This document shows positions 33,533 through 45,400 of a stretch of 64,000 nt of DNA, in pieces. Each line of letters starts with the position of its first letter. The stretch's first letter is position 1. Under the pieces are notes generated by a model. That model worked only from the letters and a program-made list of their open reading frames with translations, was not told the origin of the DNA and searched no databases. This DNA is from Plasmodium brasilianum (lineage: Eukaryota; Apicomplexa; Aconoidasida; Haemosporida; Plasmodiidae), in the NCBI RefSeq assembly GCF_023973825.1, contig NC_090126.1, positions 930,001 through 994,000 on the forward strand. Reading direction: 5' to 3'. Both the position numbers and the translations under genes were made by a program.

Positions 33533-36096
33533 CTTTGCTTACGAGCGGGTACACACGTACTGACATATACATGTGGGGTGCGTACAAATGTAAATACAAA
33601 TATGTATAATTATAAATATGTATAAATATGTACACGTATATATATATATACGTATATATATATATATGTATGTATGTATACGCAAATCAATTTACATCTT
33701 TTTCCCTAACACCTCTGCTTCTCCACAGTTACATACAGTATGATGACCTGCTTGTTTTTCGTCAATTATTGAAGGGTAATATAATGTCACGCAGAAGTTA
33801 TAACGGAATATATGGTATGTACAAAAAAAAAAATAAAAAATTTAAATGATCGTTTTATAACCAAGTACAGTTACAACTACAAAAAAAAAAAAAAAAAAGG
33901 AAAGAATGAATGAAAGAAAGGAAAGAACTAAAGAACGAAAAACGAATTATGCAAAGAAGCACTGTGTTACACGTATATCTCCTATGGCACCCGTTCTATA
34001 TGCAACTACATACTGCACATACATACAACATGGAGAACACTCCTTTAGCATAAATCGTTCAGTTGTCAATACTGTTTTCGTATGTAGCAATATATGTTAT
34101 TCTACAAAAAAATCTCATATTTTTGTGCTAATAAATTTTATTATTGGTAAAATTGTGCTGTTCCAGTTATAATTTTATTAAAATGTAACATGTTATATAT
34201 ACGTGTATCTTTTTTTTTTTTTTTTTTTTTTTTTGTATTCCGAATTGATAAAATGAATAAAGATAAAAAAAAAAAAAAATTGTTTTATTTTTTTTATTAT
34301 TTATTTTTTTATTATATTATTTTTTTATTCTTTTATTTTTTTATTCTTTTATTTATTTATTTATTTATTTATTTATTCTTTTTTATATATTTATTTTTTC
34401 TTTTTCGCATAATTTAGTATACTCTTGTAAAACAAATTCACGAAATACGAAAATTTAGTCGTTTCAGTTTATGCTTGAGAACATTTACACATAATAATAA
34501 ACGAATAAATAAAATCATATACGTAGAAATCAATGAATTAATAAGTGTATAAAAAAACAAGTAAAATAATGTATACATGTGTAGCTATTGCACAATTATC
34601 TTCTCATAATGTTTTAACAAATTAGTTCGTTCTCCGAAATTATCTTTCAGTTTTTCGAATACGATTGGTAACGGAAAAAACATACATGCCTGTATGCTTC
34701 ACTTTTTTGAATGAAAATATATAATCGCACTAAAATTTGATGAAGAACTACTGCTGTATTGAAATTGATTTTATATACTCTGTTAACGAATGACATTCTG
34801 GTACGTTGACATTTACAATCGCTTATACATTTACATATATGTTCGCATATACATTCGCACTTACCATTTACGTTCACATTTATATTAACAGTAATATGAA
34901 CATTATTTTTTTTTTTCTTTTTTTTTTTTCTAAGTATAAATTTTTTTTAAATACACTGCAACTGAGCTGTGGTATATGGTATTAATTTTTTGGCTACGAA
35001 AAAATGAGCTTACATAGTAAGTACAATAGATATATTTTTTATAATTTTTTTTCTTCAACTATTACATGGTTTTTTACGGGCATATCAACATAACACGTTT
35101 AAAATTAGTTCGTGCGACAACGTATATAGGGGCATAATATTCTGCTAAACGGAGGAAAAAAAATTGGGATGTCAGTAGTGATGCTAAATAATTGAAGCGC
35201 ATTAAACCAAGCGATATAAATGATGCTATTTGAAATATACGTTTTAAAAGGTTAAATTTCAGATTAAACGCATTTTGTCATTTCAGCACTTTTTTATGTT
35301 CTTATAATATTATATGTACATACATGTATACATAAGTACATACATACATATGTGCGTATGAACAGCAGGTACAAAATAGCATCACTTCGCAGCACCCGCT
35401 CTTGTATTTTCTTTACGATTAATATATATACCTGTTGGTATTTCTGCAATGTTGGGTAAATTTATAAAGCGCATTATTTCTGATGAAATGATTTAGTTAA
35501 ACGTTTGTTTTTTATATTCCTTTTTGAACGTTATCAGAAATATCTGTATGCGTATATACGTACATGTATTAATATAACATCACTGATTTAGAGATTGCAA
35601 GTGGGAGTTACGAATACACCTGCATACGCATACACACACATATATTTATATGTTTTGAATTTATAACTTGTTCCTCTTTTTCGAAATTTTCTTTTTTTTT
35701 ATTTTGCATTTAAGCATATATAAAAATACAAACCTTCAAAGAAACAGAAATAAAACATATAAACTAATATATGGGCAGCCACATATACGATTAACGAAAT
35801 ATACGATAAGCCAAATATACGATAAGCCAAATATACGATAAGCCAAATATACGATAAGCCAAATATACGATAAGCCAAATATACGATAAGCCAAATAAAA
35901 GATAATCCAAATAAACCATAAGTCAACTATACGATTATACAAGTATCCGATAAGCCAAATAAACGATAGTCCAAATAAATGATAAGCCAAATAAATGAAT
36001 GAATAAATAAAAAGGTAAAAGGAAAAAAGGTAAAAACTGCACGTATATTGTGGGAGAAGGATAAATTACAGATATAGTTCATGTGTAAGAGTAAAA
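33533..36096. promoter_or_regulatory. Divergent intergenic region between clathrin light chain and EMC4
   Basis: About 2.5 kb should hold both promoters. It contains a TACG/TATA patch (33600-33670), a possible small exon near 33730-33849 (a CCACAG acceptor, then a short basic frame containing MSRRSYNGIYG), T and A tracts (33879-33898, 34208-34233), TTTATT repeats (34280-34400) and a 16-bp tandem repeat (about 35785-35995). The stretch 34590-34880 is less AT-rich but no RNA or exon could be supported. Confidence 0.45.
35785..35995. repeat. 16-bp tandem repeat upstream of EMC4
   Basis: The unit GATAAGCCAAATATAC is repeated about six times perfectly, followed by six or seven degenerate copies (GATAATCCAAATAAAC and similar). 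The array ends about 100 bases before the EMC4 start codon, so it lies in the core promoter or 5' UTR. Confidence 0.9.
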
Positions 36097-36669
36097 ATGA
36101 ATCGATGGGACTTCAACTTAAGGAAGTATAATGATAACAATGAAAAGTTAACAGAACCTTTTGGCTATAATTTTGAGGATGATGTAAGAGCTGCGTATGG
36201 GAATGGAGATAGTTATTTAAAAACAGAAAAGAATATAAACTGTTTAAACAAATTAAATAAAAATGAGAACAATAAATCGAATATATCAGTTTATAGTGAA
36301 AAAATTCTTGAAAAAAAAGCATGGGGTGTTTGTCTTAATGCATTTAAAGGACTCATAATGAATATATTTGTTATGTATATGTCCGGTGGCGCTTCAGGTA
36401 TTTTTGGTATAATTTTTATTATTTACTCAATATATAATATTTTAAAATCTTTGCTTAATATTAATGATGCATTTAAAAGTGTGGAAAGTAATACTAATCA
36501 AAGTTTTTGGCTACAAAAAGTTTGTTTTGCTCTTATTAATTTTTTAGTTTTACTTTACATTATGAATGTTTGTTCAAATAGTGGCTTATTACCCATAAGA
36601 TCTGCAGATTATTTTTATTTTTTACCTCACCAGAAAGTTAAACAGAAAGTCATGGGGAATCTTTTTTAA
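36097..36669 (+). CDS. EMC4: ER membrane protein complex subunit 4
   Basis: The protein is 190 residues long, close to the family length. The EMC4 (formerly TMEM85) core starts with KKAWGVCLNAFKGLIMNIF and MYMSGGASGIFGI, matching the family pattern of a Trp, Pro/Phe-Lys and an M-x-M-x-GxxxxIF membrane helix. A second hydrophobic segment (KVCFALINFLVLLYIM) follows, then a GLLPIRSADYFYF tail that mirrors the human GLLPTHASDW end. EMC4 is part of the insertase that places tail-anchored and multipass proteins into the ER membrane. The N-terminal 75 residues are Asn/Lys-rich and exposed. The C-terminal tail looks complete. Confidence 0.9.
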   Translation: MNRWDFNLRKYNDNNEKLTEPFGYNFEDDVRAAYGNGDSYLKTEKNINCLNKLNKNENNKSNISVYSEKILEKKAWGVCLNAFKGLIMNIFVMYMSGGASGIFGIIFIIYSIYNILKSLLNINDAFKSVESNTNQSFWLQKVCFALINFLVLLYIMNVCSNSGLLPIRSADYFYFLPHQKVKQKVMGNLF

Positions 36670-39465
36670 GAACAACTACTCAGTGGTATGTAATTACATG
36701 TAGTGATATGTTATATAGTTCTTTATTTTATTTTAATAATTTTTTTTTTTTTCTTTTCCATGAAAAATTCATTTATTTTCCAAATTTTTTTTTTATTATA
36801 TCATATTATAGTTTTTTTTGTACAAAAAGTAAACTGTAAAAATTTTTAACACTTAACAAATTTCATATACGAAGTAGGTTAAATTTGAGTTTTAGCAAAA
36901 AGATAAATATACGCGTATGTATGTATATTCGTACGTGTGTATATATGTTCGTACGTGTGTATATATGTTCGTACGCGTGTATATATGTTCGTACGTGTGT
37001 ATATATGTTCGTACGTGTGTATATATGTTCGTACGTGTGTATATATGTTCGTACGTGTGTATATATGTTCGTACGTGTGTATGTATGTTCGTACGTATGT
37101 ATGTATGTATGTATGTACCCAATTTTGCAATTTTGACAACTTTTTTAATAAAGCATAATTTAAAATTATTTAATATTGTTCTTCCTATTTGCATTTGAAA
37201 TAAGGTCAAGAAGGTTAACGCGTGTGTACACCTTAAATGAAATTGTATATATATATTTATTTATACATAGTACATATACTTGTAGGCATATCTGAACTTA
37301 CATGTATGCAATATTCCTCTAAAGGACAAGTAAAAGGGAAGAAAAATAATTCTCCTTTAAAAAAAGTTAATAAATTTTTTTTTTTTTTTTTTTGAACTCA
37401 TCAAAATTTAACAAAAAAAAAAAAAAAAAACAATTAACTACATCCTACTTTGTATATGTACACATATGTATGTACATATATATGAAATTTAAAAATTTAT
37501 ACAAAAGGGAAAAACTCATAATACTATAAGTATGTTCTCATTTCACTGCGCAGGACATGCGGGTAAAATTTTTTCCATTCTGTGTTTAAATGGTTTGTTC
37601 GTAAAAAAGTGTTAGCAAGAGTAAGCATTTATGTATATGTACACATTCGCGTACTTGTACAATACGCTTTTTTTTTTTGAAAAGAAAATTGAGAAACAAA
37701 TTAACATTTACATAAAGTACTGTATTTGCAATTTTGAGCTTATAATAACAAATATCCATAATGATATGTTCTGAAATTATGCCCAAGCGCTTAAACATTT
37801 TCAAATTATATGTAAAGCATGCGTTAAACTTATATATATGAATATATGTATGTTATGTATGTGTATATGTATGTATGTGTATGCATGTGTATATCTATAT
37901 ATATGTATATGTTATATATGCGCATAAGTATATATATGTATAAGTATATAAATATATGTTACATATATGTATAAATATATTTGTATATATAATAAAAAAA
38001 AAAAAGAAAAATACGTAAATTTTAAAAGCTATACACCTATGAGCGTGAAGGATGTTACACAAATTAAAAAAGTAAATAAAAAAACGAACAAAAAATTAAA
38101 CAAAAAATTTAAACAAAAAAATTAACAAAAAGTTGAAGAAAAAAAAGAACAAATTAAACAAAGAACGAACAAAAAAATAAACGAACAAAAAGCAAACAAA
38201 AAATAAACAAAAGACTTGCAAAAAATATAAAAAAAATAAACAAAAAATTAGAAAAATTCGCTAAATATTCAAATTAACTTTTATACAGAACGATATGTTC
38301 CCGAATTATCGCAAAATTTGTTGAAATTAAAAGGTATTAAAAAGAATGTAAGTAGCTCAAATCGCAAACAAATTAATGCCACTGTCCCATTTGCATTGCC
38401 TGCAAATTGTATACATGTCTCCCATCACGTATTTATAAATATATATATGTATGCACATACAATTGTACGTATTTATTAATATTTTTAAGAGTTTGTTTCC
38501 AAAAAATTAATACAAAAAAATATTAAAAAAAATATATAATATATAAAATAAGAACTCTTTCATATTTATTTTTTCCTTTGTTCTATTAAAAAACAAAAAT
38601 ATATTTATTTGAACCAATTATGATATGTGCCAAAAAATACAGATGCAACAGTGTTTAACATTAAAACTACTATTTGGAAAAAAAAATTTAATTAAATTCT
38701 AACACATGCCTATATGTGAAGTTACACATATTCTGTATGCGTAAATTTGTTTCTTTATTTTCATTTCTTTATTTTGCTTATTTTTTTAATTAGTTAAAAA
38801 AGAAATGAAAATTTTAATTTTTTAATTAAATATATGTATTTATTTTGATTTCTACAAAAAAAAAAAAAAAAAAAAAAACAGAATAAAAACGGAAAAGAAA
38901 AGAACAAACGAACAATGCAAAACATCAAAACAAAATAATACTATTTTTCTTTTTTATAATAATTGAATATTTTTTCCCACTTTTATTATAATTCATTTTT
39001 TTTTTTTTTTTTTATATGTTAATTCATTTTTTTCCATTTTTATTATAATGTATTTTTTTTTTTTTTTTTTATGTTTAATTAAATTTTTATGGTTTTCATT
39101 TATAGACGAATGGTGTAAATAGTTTTGTGTTTTATATATGCATATAAAATATACATCCCATTTACACGCTCACTTACGCCATTCTATTTGTGTTCCATAA
39201 TTCGTAAAATTAAACATTTGCAAGTACTGTATGTATTTTAATACAGTCTTTTATTTGTTTACGTAACTGGGTAATCACGGCTAAATATCATTTGTTCTGT
39301 TAATAAAAGCAAAAAAAAAATTTATAAAAATATAAAACACAGAGAAGTATAACATACGGCGAAACAAAAAATATAGAAAGGTTTAAAGTGCAGTAAAACG
39401 CTAAATAGAACGAAGTGCAACGTGAAGCAAAACGCAAAGTGGAACAAGGTTTAAAGGGCAGTAAA
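36670..39465. promoter_or_regulatory. Intergenic region between EMC4 and glutamate synthase
   Basis: About 2.8 kb holds the EMC4 3' UTR and the glutamate synthase promoter and 5' UTR. It contains a 20-bp tandem repeat (36906-37105), A/T tracts (37375-37430, 38858-38878, 38998-39013), CATATATGTATG-rich DNA (37830-37990) and AAACAAAAAATT-type purine-rich DNA (38080-38250). No gene was recognised. Confidence 0.5.
36906..37105. repeat. 20-bp tandem repeat
   Basis: Around nine copies of GTACGTGTGTATATATGTTC, nearly identical in the middle, decay at the right edge into a short ATGT run. Each unit contains TACGTG. All three frames on both strands stay open through it, giving spurious Tyr/Val/Arg/Thr-rich ORFs. 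The array lies about 240 bases after the EMC4 stop codon. Confidence 0.93.
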
Positions 39466-42400
39466 ATGAAAAAGAAAAGCCACCAAAAGGGCCTGTATGA
39501 CAGTCGCTACGAAAAAGATGCTTGTGGTGTAGGAGTGGTTGCAGATATAAATGGAAAAAGCTCGAGGAATGTAATTCAAAAAGCAATGCAAATATTGCTT
39601 CGGTTAAGTCATAGAGGAGGTGTACAATCAAATAATGGAGATGGTGCAGGTATTTTGGTTGGAATACCACATGACTACTTTCAAATGTTAAGTGATACAT
39701 GTCAGTTGCCTTTTTTGTTACCAGAAAAAGGGGAATATGCAGTTGCTCAGATATTCTTACCACAAAATGAAGAAAGAAGACTTTTTTTATATCATGAAAT
39801 AGAGAAAGAAGTGTACAATCATGGACTAGTAGTCTTAGGATGGAGATCACCAATTCCTGTTCGAAGTGATGTCATTAGTGCTACTGTAAAAAAAAGTGAA
39901 CCATTTATTGCTCAAATGTTTGTATGCAAAAGATCAGTATTTAAAAATTATGATGATTTTAATATATATCCATTTTCAGATATAAATTTTACAGATGATA
40001 GTAATTTAAATTTAAATGATTTACCAGATGATATAGAATTACTTGCATTTTTTATAAGAAAAAAATTAGTCAGACATAATGATATGTATTTTTGTAGCTT
40101 TTCTTCAAGAACAATAGTTTATAAGGGGTTACTAACCCCTTCACAAATATATCTATATTTTGAAGATTTGTTGAGTGAACAATTTACTACATATTTAGCT
40201 ATGGTTCATGTAAGATTTTCAACGAACACCTCTCCTACATGGTATGCAGCTCATCCTTTTAGAAGGATTTGTCACAATGGTGAAATCAATACTATTAGTG
40301 TAAATTCTTTATTATTTCAAGAACGCATGCAGCTAGCTAAAGCTCCTAGCTTTTTTAAATCTGTTTCCATAAAAGACTTACGGCCAATTAATGAAGAAAA
40401 CTACATTATTTATGATAACGATGATGAGATAATTCAGAAAAGAGATACTTTTGAAGATATTATGTTAACACGAAATAGAATAAAAAAGAAATCAAGAAGG
40501 AATTTGCTTTTAAAACTGAAGAGGGATTATACATATAACAGCACTGCTTTACATTATAAAATAAAAAGGGAATACATGAATTCTGACATTAATAGTAACT
40601 CAGAGTTTTTGAGTAATGTAAATGAAGCGTCTAAGAGTTCATCGGACGACTTGATGGATCTTAGTGAGGAGAGCATAAAGCACACTTTGAAGGGGAATCA
40701 TTGTAACAGGAACATTGGCGGAAATAGCGGAAATGATGGTAGTGGAGGTAATAGCGGTAATGGAGGAAACAGTGCTAACAGCAACAGTAATAACAATTGT
40801 GGAAACAATTGCGGCAACGAATGCAACAATGGCAGTGGTAAACACTTTGGGAAATGCGTAAAGAGACGGGTAAAACATGGTGAATCTAAAAAGACGAAAG
40901 GCGAAATTAGCTTTCCCTCGGATTCCTCCCTTTTCGACAATGCTATAGATTTTCTGACCATGACAGGGAGAGAAATAGAGCAAGCAATTATGATGTTAAT
41001 GCCCAGGGCATATCAAAAAGATCCAAATATAAGTCCGTTGGAAAGAGCTTTTTATGAATATCATACATGTTTAATGGAACCATGGGATGGACCTGCTTTG
41101 GTTATATTTACTGATGGAAACAAAGTAGGAGCATCATTAGATAGAAATGGATTAAGACCAGCAAGATATAGTATTACAAATTATGGATTATTTGTTTTAT
41201 CTAGTGAAACAGGTGTTGTTGATTTATCTTATGATAAAGTTACTCATAAAGGTTGTGTTTATCCTGGAAAAGTAGTATTGGTAGATTTTAAAGAAAAGAA
41301 ATTTTTAAGACATGAAGAAGTGTTAAGTAAATTTTTAAAACTAAAACCATATAAAAAATGGTTAGATCATTATTCTATACATTTAGATAATATTATTAAA
41401 CCCGTTTCTAATATGGAAAATATACGTATGAATGCATATAAATATGGTACTATACTAAGTAAAGAGGATTATTATAGTAGTGCTGAAACAAATTTAGATT
41501 ATCATGATGAATTATTAATTAAAAAGTTAAAAGCTTTTGGGTATACATATGATGCTTTTAATATTATAATATCACCTATGGTAAAACATGCAGCAGATGG
41601 GTTAGGAGCTATGGGTAATGATACAGCATTCCCATTTTTAAGTTATTTACATAGAAATTTATTATACTATTTTCAACAAACTTTTGCTCAAGTAACCAAT
41701 CCAGCCATTGATCCAATCAGAGAAGAAAATATTATGTCCCTCATGAGTAATTTAGGGAAAGAAGGGGATTTATTACATTGTTCCTATACAAACTGTCAAC
41801 GAATATTTATAAATGGACCTATATTAAATGAAGCTCTTTATAATATGTTACTTCAGATACCTGATTTTCCTCATATTATAGTAGATATGACCGTAGATAT
41901 ATCCAAATTAGAATCCATGATGTCTGGCGAATATTCTGGTGATTATAAATTTGATATAATAAAAAGTACATCATCACCCAAGAGAAGTTATCAAACTGAT
42001 TACTTCAACAAATCAGATGAAAACAAAATGAAACAGGGGAAGGAAGAAAGTAATAAGAAAAAAATATCGTCCAAATATTTAATTAAATTTATTGATAATG
42101 TTAATACAAAAGTGGAAAATGCAGTTAGACGTGGAAATCAACTAATTATATTATCACATAGTAATATTAGTGAAAGTAGAGTACCTATATTTTCTATAAT
42201 AATTGTAGGTGCATTACATAAATATTTATTAAGCAAAAATTTAAGAACGAAATGTTCTATTATTGTTAAAGCAGGAGATTGTTTTGAAATTCATCACTTA
42301 GCTGTTCTCCTCTCCTTTGGTGCTGATTGTATATATCCATTTATACTATATGAAAGTCTGCAAATCATAAAATATGGAGATAATGAAGCAAGATTAAGTA

Positions 42401-45400
42401 ATCATCAAATGATAAGTAACTACAGACATGCAGCAAATTATGGAATTTTGAAAATTATGTCGAAAAATGGAATATCTACTTTACCAAGTTATAAGGGTTG
42501 TGGTTTAATGCAACCTCTAGGTATATCAGATGAAATATTAAAAAAATGTTTTATTAATGTATGTGATTCTATTATTGGTGGTGTAACATTCGAATTTGTG
42601 GAGAAAGAAATTTTAAAAATATTCCATAATGCTTTTCCAAAAAGAATATTAACATTAAATGTAAAAGACGCAACTGAAGAATTAGATGATTATGGAGAAT
42701 ATCACTTTAGAAATATAGGTAATACACAAATACATATGAATCATCCAGAAACTATTAGTTTATTGCAAAAAGCAACAAGAACAGGAAATAAAGATATATA
42801 TAAAAAATATTCTGAATTACAAAATGAATTAATAAATCATTGTGAAATTAGAGGTCAATTAGAAATAAATTATAAAAAATGTCCATCCTATAATAAAAAA
42901 AAGAAAAAAAATGAACCCATAAATATACATCTAGTAGAATCAGTGAATAAAATTTTATTACGATTTTGTACTGGTGCTATGTCCTTTGGTTCATTATCTG
43001 AGGAAGCGCACACTACTGTTGCTACTGCTATGAATACTATGGGGTTAAAATCAAATACAGGAGAAGGAGGAGAAGCAGAAGACAGAATAAAACAACAACC
43101 AATTACTAGTGAAACGAATTGTAGTTCTGCTGTTAAACAAATCGCCTCAGCAAGATTTGGCGTAACTGCATACAGTCTAGTTAATGCACAAGAATTACAA
43201 ATAAAAGTTGCTCAAGGATCAAAACCAGGAGAAGGAGGAGAATTACCAGGGTATAAAGTTAGTGCTAGAATAGCTTCAGTACGCAGAAGTACACCAGGGG
43301 TTGGTTTAATATCTCCTCCTCCTCATCATGATATGTATTCAATTGAAGATGTTGGGCAATTAGTTTATGATTTAAAAAATATAAATAAAGAAGCAAAGAT
43401 ATCAGTTAAGCTAGTGTCTAAACTAGGAATTGGTGTTATCACTTCTGGTGTTGTTAAAGGTAATTGTGAACAAATATTAATAAGTGGTATGTCAGGTGGT
43501 ACGGGTGCATCTAAATGGACTTCTATTAAGCATGCAGGTTTACCATGGGAAATTGGATTAGCAGAAGCACATCAAACTTTATGTAAATCTAAACTAAGAA
43601 AAAGAGCTATACTACAAATTGATGGGCAATTAAAAACAGGAAGAGATGTTATTTTAGGAGCTCTGTTAGGTGCAGAATCATTTAGTTTTTCTACACAACC
43701 ATTAATATCTTTAGGATGTATTATGATGAGAAAATGCCATTTAAATATTTGCCCTGTTGGTATATGTACACAGGATCCTGAATTAAGAAAAAAGTTTGCA
43801 GGCAAACCAGAATATATTATTAATTTTTTTTTTATGTTAGCAGAAGAAGTCAGAGAATATTTGGCTAGTATGGGGTTTAGGAAATTTTCCCAAATTATTG
43901 GCAGATCTGATTTATTAAAAAAAAAGGATCATTTAAAATATGACGAGAAAAGAAGGCTTCTAGATTTTTCTAAGCTGCTTTTCCCAGGATGGAAATATTA
44001 TGCAGAGGATGAAATTAAGGATGATAATAGTAATAATAATAATAAGAAGAAGAAGAAGAAGAGATATACCAAAAATGGAAGTGATAAGAAGCGAACGAAT
44101 GTAAATACGTATTATGTAAATTCAAAGTACAAGGGAAACAACAATACAAGTCTGACTAGGCTAGCAAAAATGAGGGGAAAAAGCGTTTTAATAAATGAAA
44201 CATTTAACACTGTTAAAAAATATGATTCATCGAAAACGACCGATGGTGGATGTTGCGTCAATGGTGCTGATAAAAACGTAAACGCATTTTATGTTGACAG
44301 TTGTGAGTGCGAAGATGCGGAATACGCAGGGGATGAAGAAGAGGAAGAAGAGGAGGACGAAGAACAAGAGGAAGAGGAGGATGAGGGGGAAGAGGAAGAG
44401 GAAGAGGAGGATGAGGATGAGGGGGAAGAGGAGGAGGACGAAGAGGACGAAGAAAACATCGGGGATGAAGGGAAGACGGAAGAAGTACGCAGCTCGAACA
44501 ATGAAGAGCCAGGAAAAAATGAAAGAGCGAAGAAAAGATATAAGGATCACACCGAAGAGAACAAGGTCATCCAAGAAAGTAAACCAAATGAAAAGGTAAA
44601 ATATTACGTAACTGTTAATGGTAAGAATATGAAAAATGTCCAGGTACCAAATAAGAAGTTGAGAAAAATATTAGTTGAAAAAAAAAGTCATGGGAAAAAA
44701 AAAAAAAAACTTAAACCTATTCCAATTTTTTGTTGTGAAGCACAAAATCATAAGCTGTCTGATGTTATTGATAGAGAATTAATAAGAAGGTCTAAAATAT
44801 CTCTACTAAACTGCACACCAGTAAGTATAAAGATGCCAATAAAAAATACAGATAGAGCAGTTGGAGCTATGTTAAGTTATCATATCATTCAGAAATATGG
44901 AGAACAAGGGTTACCAATAGATACTATAAATGTAAAATTTAGAGGCACAGGAGGATTATCATTTGGTGTTTTTCTAACAAGTGGTGTAAATTTTGAATTA
45001 GAAGGAGATGCAAACGATTTTGTAGGAAAAGGATTATCAGGTGGTATTATATCTGTACATTTTCCTAAGAACTCATTATTTATAAATGAATGTCAAAAAA
45101 ATATGATTGCAGGAAATTCTGTTTTGTATGGTGCTACTAAAGGAAGGGCATTTTTCGCCGGAAGAGCAGGTGAACGATTTGCTGTTCGAAATTCTGGAGC
45201 TATTGCTGTTGTTGAAGGAGTTGGATGTCATGGTTGTGAATATATGACCAAAGGTATTGTAGTAGTTTTAGGAGAAATAGGATGTAATTTTGCAGCTGGT
45301 ATGAGTGGAGGAATAGCATATGTATTAGATATTAATGAAAAGAATGTAAATCATCAAATGGTCGATTTGAAAGTATGTAAAACTATGGATGAAAAAATGA

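Noticed and set aside
34647..34877. Minus-strand 76-codon frame running over a GTAAGT donor-like site near 34863
   Set aside because: It lacks an in-frame ATG (it would start at GTG), and no matching downstream exon was found.
36879..37209. Thr/Tyr/His/Ile-rich and Val/Tyr/Arg-rich frames on both strands
   Set aside because: They are products of the 20-bp tandem repeat and appear in every frame on both strands.
39415..39465. Upstream extension of glutamate synthase
   Set aside because: It would need a GTG start. The ATG at 39466 leaves a 19-residue propeptide before the catalytic Cys, as in the family.
44227..44599. Ser-rich minus-strand and Lys/Arg-rich plus-strand frames of 70-115 codons
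   Set aside because: They are shadows of the Glu/Asp-coding GAR repeat inside glutamate synthase.
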